From assembly GCA_022457155.1 (NCBI GenBank), contig JAJGOT010000117.1, forward strand, positions 372,001 to 436,000: a DNA stretch of 64,000 nt, given 5' to 3'. Positions 12,901 to 27,900 of the stretch are shown one piece after another (position 1 is the first letter of the stretch; every line of letters starts with the position of its first letter). Source of the DNA: Cladopsammia gracilis (taxonomy: Eukaryota > Cnidaria > Anthozoa > Scleractinia > Dendrophylliidae). Under the pieces are notes generated by a model that worked only from the letters and a program-made list of their open reading frames with translations, did not search any database and was not told the origin of the DNA. Made by a program: the position numbers and the translations under genes.

Positions 12901-15900
12901 AACCTTTGAAACCTTCCTCAGAACATGCTTCATAAAGTCAAACTGGTTACACTTTTCGAGACAAGTGACAAAGAATAAATTTTGCAGATATGCAAAATCA
13001 GAAATTTATTTGTACATAAATTCATTATTACTATGTGTAAAATGTTGGCATTTCTTACCCGAGTTGAGAAATGCTCTAACTTGTCTGTAGCGCTCTCTTC
13101 TTTCCACAAGTCTCTGCCTGTCAAAACTACATATAACAAACAATAGAACATTACAATCAACAAAGGAAACAAACATGGCTCTGAAGGAGTTTAGGACCTC
13201 AGGCATCCAAAATAAAATAAAAAACATGAGGTTCCAATGATCCACTAATAAAATTACTTCCGGGCTCCAAGATATCAACATTGTCACATTGTCTAGGCTC
13301 CTTCCAGTCCCCACATTTCCCTTCAATAAAATACTTTAAACACTAAATTATGATAATGTGTAAAAATAAATAATGAAGGGGTGAGTGGAATAAAGCCCCA
13401 AGTGAATTCTGATCAACTGCAAGATTCTCCTTATAGTCTGTCTTGTATATGCTCATGTAACAAAGGGAGAATTTGGCTATAGATAAGGAGTCACTTAGGG
13501 CCTTATCCCAAACTGAAATAAGGCCCTAAGTGACCCCTGATCTGAAACCAAATTCTCCCTTTGTTACATAAGCATATACAAGACAAACTGGAAGGAGAAT
13601 CTAACAGTGGATCAGAAGTCACTTAGGGCTGTATTCCACTCACCCCTTATTTTGAACTGTGGTAAAGAGAATTAATGAGAAAGAGATCACCGCAGTTATG
13701 CAGCAACTGAAAGAGTTGCAATTTGAGGCTGGAAAAAAAAACAGGCTTCGATGGGATTCAAACCCCGGAATCGCAAAGGTCATGAGTTCAAATCCTGTCA
13801 GGACTTGAAATTTTTGAAACTCCTTCTGTTGCTGCATAACTAGGATGATCTCTTTCTTATTAATATACCAAATTATGTCACATCATTGTGTTGTTTCAGA
13901 AAACATCCAAACCCCTCCCATGGAAGGTGTTTTGGGTCCCCCCCCCCCCCCCCCACCCCACACCCCTCTAGGAATGCCAATTTGGCTTCATTCTTTCCTT
14001 TAAAAACTTTGGCTTTTGTGACCGCCCTTTCCATCGGAATTTCCAATGACCTTCCATGGGGGAGGTCTGGAAATTTTCAGGAATCACAGATTTTAAGAAT
14101 ATCAAGTTGGTGTTATGCCTGTGTGTAGATTGTTTAGTTTAGTTTATTGAGTTTGTTACAAAATATTAATAAAAAACAAAATCAGCGGATTCGTATGGAA
14201 AGTTCACAGTTGTTTCTCAGAAAATAGTGTTATTTTGTCTTTGCTGTTACTGTTGTTTGGTTGAAAAATCTGGAGCAAACTGCAGTGGACATCACAGCAT
14301 GCCACTGGCACCAGAACTGCCCAAAGAAAATCGTAATAATAAATAAAATGACAATCAGTGGACACACAGTGGATAAAAGGAATAAAAGGAATAAGAATGC
14401 GGCGAGGAGTATGTTGGGAGTTTGTTTATAGGTACACAGCATCAAAAAAACTAAGTGTAATCAATAATAATAATAATATTTATTTACTTACAGTGTACAT
14501 GTATATAGCGTTATTACCAATAAATTGCCCAATTGCTTAACAAACTTTAATAATGACTGCATTGCATCAAGTAGTTTGAATAAAAAAATATTTGCATCTT
14601 ACTTCTCACTACCAAATCCCCCACCGCTAGCCACAGCCATAGCACCAGGAGTGGATCCAGAGTCTAAGGAATTGCTGCGTCGAGAGGCAGGACCTTTCTC
14701 TCCTTCCACCTGAGGAGTGTTGTATCTGATACTGACCATGGGAGGGGCAGGCTTCTTAGGAGATGGACCAAACAGGTTGCTAAAACTGATAGGAGAAGTT
14801 AGTTCACTCTCTCATTCCTAAGCTCAAGAAACTAATTCTCTTCTGTAATAAAAATAATATTGTAATTCTATTTTAGATTCATTTAAGCATCAGTTAATTC
14901 CAGTAGTGACCATATTTAATCCCACTCCATGCTGGCCAGTCCCCGCCCCTGGGAGAACTCCCATATAAGGAGATGCTCATTGTCTCGTTTTAGTAGGGTT
15001 GCACCCCTTCAGAACCTCTAATTTCATTGGGCATGGATAACCCGCAACTCTATTGTTTTCAGCGCTAGGGTCCATTGTTCTGTTGTTTGTTCTATTGTTT
15101 TCTTAGCGAATCATGTGAGGCGTTAGGAGAAGTGCAACCCGACCCTCTCATTTAGGGATATAAATTACGGATTTTGGTATCTCTTAGGGTGTTCAGGAAG
15201 TGTCGCCGATATTTTTAACCATCAAGGTATCATTTAGGGTGGCAAGCGAAGAATTTATTCGCCAGTCACCAAACATAAACATTTTGCAAAAAAGTGGGCA
15301 AATGCCCCCATGATTCAGTACAAGAGAGGGCAAATGCTTCGCCTCTGGGCCAATAATTAAACTCTAGTAAGTTGAATTTTGTAAGTGGGTATGTTGTTGA
15401 TAGAGATAATTAAAATCATAAAAGTTGAAAAAGAACTTACAATTTCCAAATAGATGATTTCTTCTTCTGCTGCAGTTCAAGGTTTCTCTCTTTTGATGCT
15501 CTGTGGAAAAATACATTAATGTACAACAGCGTTAAAGGGACACTGTCACCTATTTTTACTATTGCTTTGAAAAGCCAAAAAACATATTTGTTTCAATGGA
15601 AACCTTAAACACTTGACACTGAACTGTCAACATCACATGCATCCGCTCGCCAATGGAGAACCGTTACTGGCGCAAAATTCAAATTTGGCAAGCTAAAATA
15701 TTACATTCACGCTAAAAGGCGCATAAATTCAAACAATGTTTTTAGTTTTAATCTCGTGAAAGATAAATCCTATACAAGATTGAGCTAGTGAAGGTAGAAT
15801 TAGACCAATTTTTTGGGGCAACGGTCTTCCTCCATGTTGCTCGCAGTGTGAGCCATCTTTGATTAGCCGTTGAAGCAGTGATGATGTGACAAAGGGGGCG

Positions 15901-18900
15901 GAGCTATCCCTTTTATAGGGCGGGTCCGTGTTTAAAATAACGGTCCAGTTTTGTTAACAAACACTCTACCAGTGCACAGAAACTAGTATTCGTTATCTTT
16001 GGCTGCGGATGGCCAGGATGGAAATGGATTGCAACTTGAAAAAATTGGCCAATTTGTTCAAGTTCCTCTCAAGAGTCGTGGAAAAATCGCAGAAAAACTT
16101 ATTATGGTTTGTTCTTCCTTGAAGAAATCACTTGATATTATCTAAAAGAAATTTTATGTTTGAGCAAAGGTACTTTGTCATGTATTTAGTGTATTTTGAC
16201 CAAAACACAGCAAAATCTGTGTGACAATGCCCCTTTAAAGAGATACAGAGCATAAAATTAACTTTTTTCTCAGGGAGACATTTGGCTCCTAAATATTCCA
16301 AAGTGGTCGCCAAGTCCAAAAAAGTTAGTAGCCATTCTTTTTTGGGGAATATTCTGAGCCTGCAATATGCACTGTTAGGAAAAGGGATATTTGAATGCAC
16401 AATATACAAAGTAGCCTCTGAAACATCCAAGATGGCAGATGTTGACATTTCACTTCATAGAGTTCGTAACAGTTTTGCTACAAACCTTGTCATTCGCACC
16501 GACTTACCCAAATTCAAGCTTTATTTAATTGCACAGTACATAAAGGTAGGATGAAGCAAAGAGTTCTGGTCGCCAATGTGGTGACTAACTTTCAAATCTT
16601 GGTCGCCAGCACGGAAAACGTAGGCGCATTGGTGCCTTATCAGGTGCAATTTCGTGCCCTATTCACATGAAGGGATGGCAGCCGTTGCGTTAACTTTGCT
16701 TTGATTTAACTCGCTTGGATGGTCGGTGACCCCTATTTTTTTCTTTATATATCACTTTCTTTACCAATTATCTACAGTTTGTGAAAAAAATCTGTCTTGT
16801 AGAAGTTTTTTTTTTTTTTTCATTTTTTTATCCATGCGACGTCGAATTGCACTCATATCTCAGCTGTATGTTGTTTCCGAATGCCCTCTTTAAAAGGTTA
16901 ACTCATTAAAAGGTTGAAAACAGAATCAGGCCCACTTAGACAACATTTGAATATAATAGTTTCTCCCCAGCGATTCATATTTGAAATTGTTTAACTAAAA
17001 GCCATGGACACCATGTCATGTTACGAGGACTAACTTTTCAAAAACAGGGTATATTTCTACACACTATATCTCTTAAATCAATTCGGTGACCCCCAATAGC
17101 AAAGCACACAGATGACGTCAGTACTCATGTTTGTCCGAGTTTTGAATTTATTCTTGTTTATTCTTGCATTTCTGACAATGTGTGGTTCCAGAAAATATCC
17201 ATACCCCCCCACGGAAGACAGTTGGAAATTCCGAGGGGGAGGGGGGGTTGAAAGGCAGAAATTTCCGAGGGGTTGGGGGGGTTCACGAGAAGCTTCTTTT
17301 CCAGAGGGTGATGAATCATACGAAAAGCACGGCGCAATACTTACGTACGCTGTTTAAAAAAAAATCAGAGCTCCTGTCCATTGAGATGAAGTTAACATTA
17401 TAAGCTTTAATGTTTCTGTTTTTGCTTTGAGTTTGCTAGCGCTGCAAGTTATCCCGGCGAAGAACGAAGTGTTTTTGAACGAAGCATCGTCAAAATGGCG
17501 GACGTGACAGGAAACTCGTCCCCGGACTCCCAGCGGTATCTTGTTTTCGTTGCGACGTATGAAAGTCCCTTCACTTCCGGTCACCGAATATTATTTTTCT
17601 TTGTGAATACTTGTGAATCAAAATCTCTTCCAATCTTTATTACTTATGAAAATGCAAAGACTATCTCCTAATAAATATATAAAATGATCAGCGCTTTGAA
17701 GCAAAGGAGTGAATTTCGGCTTTTCTTGCGGTTGCCTAGCACGTGATAAATTTCTTCCCCCGATCAAATTTCACGTTCGTCGTAAACATCATCAGACTGA
17801 ACCGCAGAACGCAACAATTTTATTATTTCTAGCGGATAATTGCGAAGCAAACATCATTCAACGGCGCTTGTTCACAAACATTTGTGTCAAAATGTTTACT
17901 ATTATTTATTTCTAGCGGATAACTGCGAAGCGAACATCATTAAACGGCACTTGTTCACAAACATTCGCGTGTTTACTTTTTTTAAGCTACAAAATATATT
18001 TCTAGCGGCTAGAAGCGCACAAAATTCAACGGCGGCGCTTAAAAAGTCCGGGTAAGTTGCAAGCAGGAAACAGTCCATCGTGACTTTTCATTCTGTAATA
18101 GCAGATATAAAGTGAAAACTTTCGTTTAGCTTCGTTTATATTAAACGGATAACTCAAAAGATGAGACCGAAAAGATAACAAACGATTGAAAGTCATTTAT
18201 CGGTTCGGGAAAGAAAGATACCTTTTAGGCTTTTATAAAGCTTTATCACAGGCGGAACATGAAACATGATACATTTTTTTCAGAAAACGTGAACTTGAAC
18301 CACAACTAGTGATGGTAAAGATGTGAAAATTGTAGCGTACGATCTTTAAAATGAAGATGTTTATACTGTTAAGTTTATTAATAACTTAAGCTTCATTCAC
18401 GTAACCGAGTCTTCATTTTTAAGTACAAAACCTTTTGGAATTTCCGAGGGGAGGAGTGGGTCCATGTTTTAAAATACTGGAATTTCCTGGGGGGTGGGGG
18501 GGTCACCAAACACCCCCTGGAAGGGAAATTCCTGGGGGGTGGGGGGGTGAAAACCAAAGTGCCTTCCGTCGGGGGGGTATGGATATTTTCTGGAACCACA
18601 CAATAGAAATTCGTTATTAGTAATCCCCTGAGAGTCACTTTTGGTTTGTTTGTCCAAGTTTTAGTTCTATAAATAGTAATCGTGCGCTTCGCTATTTTTT
18701 TGCATTTCTGACATCAGTAACTCATTATCAGACCGTAGCATAAGTTTGAAAAAAATCTGTCTTGTAGAAGATTTTCGCGCGAACGTCCTTAAGGAATAGC
18801 CATCAGCTAGTCATCCCATCATTTAAAACAAATATCATGAAGTTTTCTATCTCATACAGGGGGGCAATTGTATGGAATCTTTTACCAACAGAGTGCTGTA

Positions 18901-21900
18901 AGTGTGCTCAAAGAGTTTTACTAGAATGATTTATAAGCTGAATATAATTAATGACATTGACTTTGGCAACCTGTACTGTAAGAAATGAATTCACCCACTG
19001 CATATGAACAGTGTTTAAGTAGAAGCGGTTTAATTTATTATTATTATTATGATTATGATGATGATTATTATTATTATTATTATTATCAATTGATTCTCTC
19101 GAGTTGCCAGATGTTCTACTGGGTAATGTTTATTGTGTCTCAGCCACTCCCCGTAGCTTAGAGAGACAACACTTTCCTCAACAAGTGCACAGTTCCGAGA
19201 ATGGCTGATATTTGTACACTTCCAAGGAAGTCAGGTACATCTAACATTCCAAACCAGGTCTTTGCACCTTTCGATATGCTTCCAAGAGCACCAATCACGA
19301 TAGGTATTATTGTGACTTTCGAGGCTCCATGAATCCTCCTAATTTCAAATGCTAGTTCCTGGTACTTCTCAACCTTCTCCTCCTCAGTCCTGGTGACATT
19401 CTGGTCCACTGACACAGCTATATCAATAAGTGTCCATTTCTGTGTACCTTTATGCACTAGAGTTATATCTGGCCGATTATGCTTCAGCACTTTGTCTGTG
19501 TAAATAGTCATGTCCCAGGTAATCCTCACTTCTCCATTCTCTGCGATCGGCAAGGGTTGATGGTCATACCACTTGTCAGTACACTCTATCCCATACTTCC
19601 TGCACATCTCCCAGTGTACCCACAGGGCTACCTTGTCGTGACGCTTCCTGTACTCTCTCTGGGCAAGCTTCTTACATCCACTGACAATGTGTCGTACTGT
19701 CTCAGAGGCATCCCCACACAATCTACACAGTGGTGTCTCTGAGGTCTTATTATTATTATTATTATTATTGTTGTTGTTGTTGTTGTTGTTATTATTATTA
19801 TTATTAATGCTCATATGGCACTCTGTTCTTTAAGCTTCCATTCCCTTGGCTGGTCATCTGACCAAATGTTCATCTTTTAGCAAAATTAATTGTTACGGAT
19901 TCTTCTCCTGTCCTGCCCACCCAATGTTGGCCTTTAAAGCTTGGTTCCCACTAGCGACATAAGTGGCATCGTAAGCAGAATTGGAATCGCAAGAACCTTA
20001 CGATCAAGTAGAAATCAAGTGGGAACCAGCCCTATGGGAGGTAGGTATGTATGCTTTCTACTGATTTATCAGTGTGATGGTGCCTAGTGGGGCTGCGTGC
20101 AGGGGTGGTTCCCTCGCAGGGTTGCCATGGTTACCTCCCTGCTTACCATAAAGGGCATAGGTCCCCCACCAACTCTCTAGGCACCAGTTCCCAAGCACAT
20201 CTATTGGCAATGAGATTAACTGGCCATTATTCTGTGCTAATATGGCAGCCAACTGATTTATTGATTATTATCCCATAGTTACCTGATCATTTCTGTCCAT
20301 CTCACAGCCTCTTGAAGCTCCATCAGTCTCTCCTTGTACTGGTTTCTCTCCATCAACACTCGAGCCATTTCAACTCGCGTAAATCTCTTGCGGTGTGCTG
20401 CTGACACATTAGCCTAGAAAACAACATTCCCAGCAGGTTAAACTTAAATCATTTTTAGTCAGTTGCGAACTAAAACTGTATAAACAGTACTGTTAAGTTC
20501 CAAAGTACCGGCCCCCAGAAAGTAACAGCTACCCAAAAGTAACATTAATTTTCGGACCTTTCAAGTAATTCTCGAAAGTAACGGCCCACTCGAAAGTAAC
20601 GGGATACCCGAAAGTAACAACCCCCTGAGTTTCATGTGACATAGTTTGCTTGCCAAGCAAATGTTTTTTTTGTTCTATGAATCATGTATCTGTGCAAACC
20701 AGCTGTCTATCAACATTAGACTCAGGTATAAGGGTCACCATTTGAGTGATTCGTAATGAATAACTAGACCTTAATTTACTCTACACACACCGACATTGCG
20801 TACAGTATTTTCTTTAGTGTTAAGTAATAGTCTAGCTTACCTCTTTTAAAGCAACAGATGCTTTTTCAGCATCCATTTTGACCCTAAAAAGAAAAACAAT
20901 CAAGTTTTAATCCTTCAAATTGCAAAGTAACTTACAAACAGTTGTGACTCATGTTTTGACATTTGCCTTGGATTCCAAGGAAATTTTCCCAAAGACATTT
21001 GGAATGAGAGCCAAAATTAATAATCTACACTCTTTCTTTAGTTACAGAACTTTGTTTATCAGGTGAATTTCTAGCTGCAAAGATGTATACAATGACTTTC
21101 ACCATAAAGACCTCACTGTAACTCTGTGCAAACTTACTAGCACTAAATTATACATTAATATAAACCCTGTCACTTCTAACAATACATGTAGCTAAAAACA
21201 AAATGCAAGAAAGAACCCAAATTTAATTTTGTAAAATACTGAAAACAAAAAATACATAAGAGAGTACTGCAAGTTAGAAATGCATTGCATTACTCGTAGG
21301 GAATACAATGTAGAGCAGACATGTCAGTTGTCCACTCTTGCATTGCACACATTAATATTATCATTAGAGGTCGACTGCAGGAGTAAAAGGTAAGACAAAC
21401 AATAAATCTTAAAATAAAATCTTGTTCCTACCTCTTGAGTTCTTGCTCTAGCTCTGATATGTGAGTTGTTAGCCTGTGCTTTGTGTCCTGAAGAGTTACA
21501 ACATCATCTCTAGCCAGTTCCCTCTCACTAGAATATGATGAAAATGTTCAATAATGAAGCAAAATTCTGCCCTGGCAGCAGATGAACATAAATAAAATGG
21601 ATCAACTTTTTTTACAACTGTAATGTGTATAAGCTGGAGGTAGGGGTTGGAGAAAATTACAGGATTTTTTTTTTTCAGAGCATTCTTTTTTTACCATTAC
21701 AATGTATAAATTATATAAAACACAGGGACATTGCTTCCATAATACTTGACATTACACACCACTTAACATAAATTGCATTCATTACATTACTAAAAAGATT
21801 CCTGATTAAACGACAAAGCTAATATTAGCATACTTATACTGACAGCTCTTCCACAAACAAAAAATCTGAGAGCATTCTAGAACTAAACAAAATGTATTTG

Positions 21901-24900
21901 TGGCATCAAGATGGAAATGAACTCTTTTGCCTTGTTAGCAGTTATATCAAGGGCTTGTCAGCCCTTGTAGTATGTACTATGAGAAATATATGGTATGGAG
22001 AACTTTCATTTCAATATTGAACTTTAGGGGTCAATTTTACATACTTCAGTAACAATAAAATATTATTTGACAAACATATTTGTGTCAATAGAAACCTAAA
22101 TATAGCATTTATTTATCTTATTGGTATAATGTATAGTTAAATTCATTTTGATAGATTTATAGTTTTAAGTATATGTATATTTTTATCCTTAATTATACTT
22201 TTAACATATTTTTTAATATTTTAAATTTTTTTCTTGACATTTATATCATAGTCATTATATTTATGATTTAATACAGCATAATTATTATACTTATAATTTC
22301 ATATAGCATAGTTATTTCATTTGGCTACACATGGGTTTATACCAGTAACGTTATTACTTACATATCTGCCAATCCATTTTGTAGGATAAATAATTATTAT
22401 CAAAAATTAAGGCGCAGTTTTGTTAACAATTACTGTACCAGTGCACAGAAACTGTATTTATCATCTTTGGCTGCAAATGGCCAGAATGGAAATGGATTGC
22501 AACTTGAAAAAAGTGGCCCATTTTTTCAAGTTTCTTCCTCGTGTCTTGGAAAAATCACGAAAAACTTATTATGATTTGTTTATTTCAAACTTTCTTCTTG
22601 GTGTTCTAAGAGCCATTTTATGTCCAAACAAAGGCACTTTGTCAAATATTTAGTGTATTTTGACCAAAAACACAGCAAAATCTCTGTGACAATGCCCCTT
22701 AAGGGTTAATCAAAGGGCTCTAAGAACTATCTTGTGAAAGGAAACAACATACGGTTAAATCCACAGATTGGTTTTAATTTTCCATACTGAGTTTGATGTC
22801 AAAGAATTGAAGAGTAAAACATTTAGGGATGGACCATTAGAAAAGTGATGGGGGTGGGGCAAAAGCAAAAAAAAAAATTCCCAGTAAATTATTAAGGGAA
22901 AAAAAAATTCCCACGCATTATCGCAAAAAAACAAAATCTGCCCAAGGACAATTAAAAAATAAACTATTAAAAAAATATACTCCAGCCATGGAGTGAAAAA
23001 AAAAAAATATTTCCACCTTAGGTGGACAAAAAAAAATTTCTTGCCTCTCCCAAAGTTCCCACCCCCCATCACTTTTCTAATGGTCCATCCCTTAAAACGA
23101 CCAAAACATCTTAGCATAACATTAAAGACGCATTGTTTGTTCTCAAAACGAGATGTCTAGACAACCCGATGACATAAAATTTCACATTGGGGAATTAAAA
23201 AAGGGTTAAATCCCAGTGATCAAGTGAAAATTTGCATATTTACCACTGTATACGGTATGTCATTCAATGCTTTGCATATTCACGAGATAAAAATGAAGAA
23301 TGACAGGGGTTACTTACTTGGACAGCTCTTCAACTCTTTTCAGCAGGTCATTCTTTTGAGTAACAAGTCTGGTTCTACAAGTTAAATCATAAATAAAAAG
23401 TTCAATAACAAATGTAAGGCTTTTATAACTTAAAACAAACAATTTCCATTACTGCAGTTACTGAAATGGAAGATATTACAAGGGTGCTTGGAGATACGAA
23501 ATGTCTTTTCAAGCATTCAATTTGGATATTGAAATTGAGAGTTGAACTCGAGAAGAGAAATTTCATAATTATCTCCATCCAGACATGAATTTTTTGTTTA
23601 AATGACACTTGTTCAAAAATTCTTCAAATACTTTTCAAGGTTATATGAACATTCACCATCATTTTCTGAAATTTTCCGAAAGATTGCTTAAGATGTACAA
23701 AGATTTCCGAGGAATATCCAACGATGTTTTGATTGTAGACCAACACAGCTTGTTTGACATTTAATAAGGAAAAACATGATACCCAACGTAAATATATTGA
23801 CATCGTCCCTCTTCATGATGAAGATAAAATTGATATCTTCATGCACATCTGTCGAGATTTGACTTTTCCACAGTGGGAGAAATAATATAATAAAATCCAG
23901 TCTTACTTGACTTGAAGTAACTCCTTGTTTTCTTTCAACACCGTGTCCAATTCACCAACCATGGCTGTGATGTCGGCACCAGTATCCACCTGTCCTATAA
24001 TATCCGGCTCTTCAATAGACAGCTCGGCAAAGATCGAGTGCGCACTCACACCTTCAGGCAATGTCTCCAAGTCCAGGGAAATCGGACGTTCCGCTTGTCT
24101 AGACCCACCTCGCCTGATCACATCAACGGGAGACGACGATGCATTAGGGTTTAACTCAGGTGTTGATGCCATGATCGCTGCAGCGTCATTACTCAGATGA
24201 ACAAACCTTCCACCAGGCGGCGTTTGAGCCTCTCCCGACATCGCTCTTTCGACGTCCGTAACAGTCATGATTGGCATGTTGTCGACATCTGTAAGGCTAC
24301 AGGTGTTGTTATCTAAACTCTGCAATGAGCTTGTTGTGCTGGAACGTGAACCTTTGACCATGAGATCACTACTGTTACCATCCACTTTATCATTGGTTAC
24401 AATGGCTCCTACGCTGGTCTGAGTGGCGGCAGAAACTTCTCTTGGCGGTGTCTTCTCAGTTCCTTTATCTGCAGGGAGTTAAAATTTTAAAAAAAATGTA
24501 ACATTCTGACAGTGGCAGGGATGGGTGAGGGATGATCTGCATTATCTAACTTTAATGATGTTTTTTTGTCCTGCAGATGATTAGAAAATTGTGAGATTGT
24601 GGAAGGATTGCATGCATCAAGCTGTTGCACAACTCAACCCTGTAACTCCCAAGAGTGCCAAACATCAAAATTCAAGAAAAATCCCAAATTTTATTTTGTA
24701 AAATATCTAAAAACAAATGGTACCATGCAAAAGTACTGCTGAAGAGGTTTCATTTGAATGGTCACACCATAGGATTACGTCGACAGACTCAAACGTTAGA
24801 ACTACAAGTTACATGTCTCAATAATATTGTCTCTGGGAGTGAAAGAGCTTTAACGTCAGTTGCCATGCCTGCAGTAGGATCTCTGCAGGCCCCTGGCCAT

Positions 24901-27900
24901 CTATCCAGGCTTAAATTCACATTAACTGCCAGCCCTAGAATTGGCACAAGCTATCCACAGCTGATATTTTTGAGATTTCAATTTTTTAACAGTCTTTTAA
25001 GTAATGTAACTGGATTGACAGCTGCAGCAGCTGCTGAGATAAGGTACTGAATGAATTCCAATCAGTATTCTCCCTAGCATTCAGTGCAGCAAGTTGTTTT
25101 CTAAACAACACAGTGGCATCTGCAGTGATCAGCAGTCTTCACTGCTGTCATAGAATTAAGATAATAGACAAATTCGGCTAACGCATTGTTGTACCCAATT
25201 CAAACCTTTTGGGATTAGAACTCTTTGTTCGTCATATTTCCATATCAATGAAGCATTGACATGGAAATTATAGGGAAATATTGTGAACAAAGAATCTTAT
25301 TCCCAGAAGGTTTGAATTGGGTACAACAATGCGTTAGCCACATTTTTGTCTATCCAGTCTTGACTATGTAAATTTTGGCAACGTCTTGGTGTTGATGCAA
25401 TCACCAAATGATGGAAAACAAAAGATTCAAAAGACACAGTTAAATGATACCCCCCCCCCCCCCAATACAAGACCATGTTCAGCTGATTTTGCAACCCTAT
25501 ACTACAGCTGTACACTAGACACCGAAAATCCCTACCCTATCCCAGACTTGCTACTTCACAAATTGTATCACTATAAGGTTTTTAATGGAAAACCATCTGT
25601 CAACAATGTTGCTGCAATGATTTCATTTCCATTTAGGGAAGGCTGTTTCTCTTCCGAGTTTCAATTCCTATTCTAGACTTAATGTGCGAATCCAAAAACC
25701 GTGAACACATTGATTTGATTTTGACATTTCCCATTGTGCAGCAACCAATCAGAAGCGACTCGAAACCTTAAGAAACCCAAGCAAACGGTTAGTCACGAAA
25801 CCACGCTTCTCTATTTCCTTTCAAAAAAATCGTCGCCGCCTCGCTGTAGTTTTTATCATTAGTTTACCTTTCGTCTTTCTTTGTAAATGAAGTAGAAATC
25901 TGGGCGATTTTACTGTAACGGCTAAAAAACAGACAGACCTTTGCTTCATGCTCAGTTGTCGCGTTCATCGGTTTTTCAGTGTTGTACACAACACTTGTCC
26001 GCCGCGGCAGTATCGCAAAAACATTTAGCGAAAAAGTTGGACAATAACACATGAAAGTTCTTGAGGATTAGTTTCCCTGGAAAAAGTGAATTTTCGAAAA
26101 AGCTACTGAGCGAGGACAAAATCGGCTTCGGCGAATGAAAGTGTTAACTTCGCATGCCGTAAACTTGTCAACTTTTATTCCCAGCACGGTAAGTTTACAT
26201 GTACACAGCTGCTACACAATGTTTCTTTTGCTTTGATCTCTTGCTGATTAGCAGCTAGCAGCTAGCAGCTACTTTGCCGTGTGTGGCTAATTGCAATACG
26301 GCCTTGCAAAATTTGAAGGCGAGAATATTCGATGATATATCTGATAATCACAGGTCACCAGATGAGGGTTTCTGTGAATCGAAAAATAATTGCCACCTGC
26401 AATAATCTAAGGCCCCATTTACATGGAAAGAGGATGATCCTAGTGCTAGGATCATCCTAGCACTAGGATCATCCGAGCGCGACATGTTTTCTGCTTTCAG
26501 TTTACATGCGAATAGGATGATCCTAGCGCTAGGATCATCCTATCTGAGAGGTAGGATGATGCTAGCGCTAGGATCATCCTAGTACCGCATTTTTGCATGT
26601 AAACCAAAGAAACCTTCTAGGATCATCCTCTTTCCATGTAAAGAGGGCCTTAGTAAAGTTTGAAACCTGACCTGCTGTTTTTCGAATTGAACCTTGGCCA
26701 TTTGGGCGATTTTTTCTCAACGAAATGTCACAGGGAAAGCTTTGTACGGCGTAACATGACCGTTGAGAAGAAAATCACACGGAAACCAATCAACCGCGAA
26801 AGTAGAAAAAACAAAAAATTTAAATTTAAATTTTACAACGGTACAACTGCAAAAGAGAACAGAAGTTTGCTGCTTCAAATATTGAGACGATCTATCAGCC
26901 ACTATGCTCAAAAGTGAGTACTGATTACAGTTTGTTTGGTTCAGTACAAAACATAAATGAGTATTACTTTTACTCTGAGCTTTGTGGAGCAGATTCGATC
27001 AAGTCATTTCCTTACTTTCTAATTTGTTGGTGCAGTGCACGTAAGACATAATCAGCACGGTCGACAGTACGGTCAAGTTTTCGATGAAGGAAAATCGTAT
27101 CCTCAAGTTATTACAGCGAGGCGGCGACGATTCTTTTGCAAGGAAACAGAGAATCGTGACTAACCGTTTGTTTGGGTTTCTTGCGGTTTCGAGTCGCTTC
27201 TGATTGGTTGCTGCACAATGGGAAATGTCAAAATCAAATCAAAATGTTCACGGTTTTTGGATTCGCACAGTAATTCTTCATACCACTGATCAGTTTCCCA
27301 GCAAATGATACCCTATTCTAGACCAAACCTCCATGATTTCTATACCCTATCCCACACTAAACTGCTTGAAAACCAAACCCTTCACAGTGGCACATACCCA
27401 CGTTGCTTATGTACAAGAAAACCCCCCCCCCCCTCCCCCAGGCAATACCCTCACCACAACACAAAAGCTTACCAACAAAATTAAAACCCTAAGTGTGACC
27501 ATTTACTACCAGATAAAGAAAAGAATGCCCAATAAGAAAACCTACCTTTTCTCTCATTGGCAAGTTGTTCCTCTTCAAGTGACAACTCATTAGCATCCAC
27601 TCTGATAGGAAACGGAGGCATCTCCGTATCAGGACTCTTGGAAACCAGTGGGGAGGTTCCAGGAGGTACCAGTTCTGCTAGAGAGTTCACCGGGGTACCC
27701 AAGGGGGATCGTGGAGAATCGTTTGAAACTGTTCTTGGCCTGTTGAATGGAAAGATAAATAGGTTTTCAAGAAAAATGCAATGTTTTTAAGATTGGAAAA
27801 CATGTTTTGACATAAGCTTCTGTCATCTTCAGTTCTGTTGTTGAAAAGTCCAAAGTTTTTGTTGCTTTTCACATGATTTTCAATACTTATTGTTATATAG

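Noticed and set aside
23423..23608. Extra JIP exon between exons 6 and 7
   Set aside because: The frame there has no family similarity, and exon 6 to exon 7 phases already join correctly at [10 protein letters not shown].
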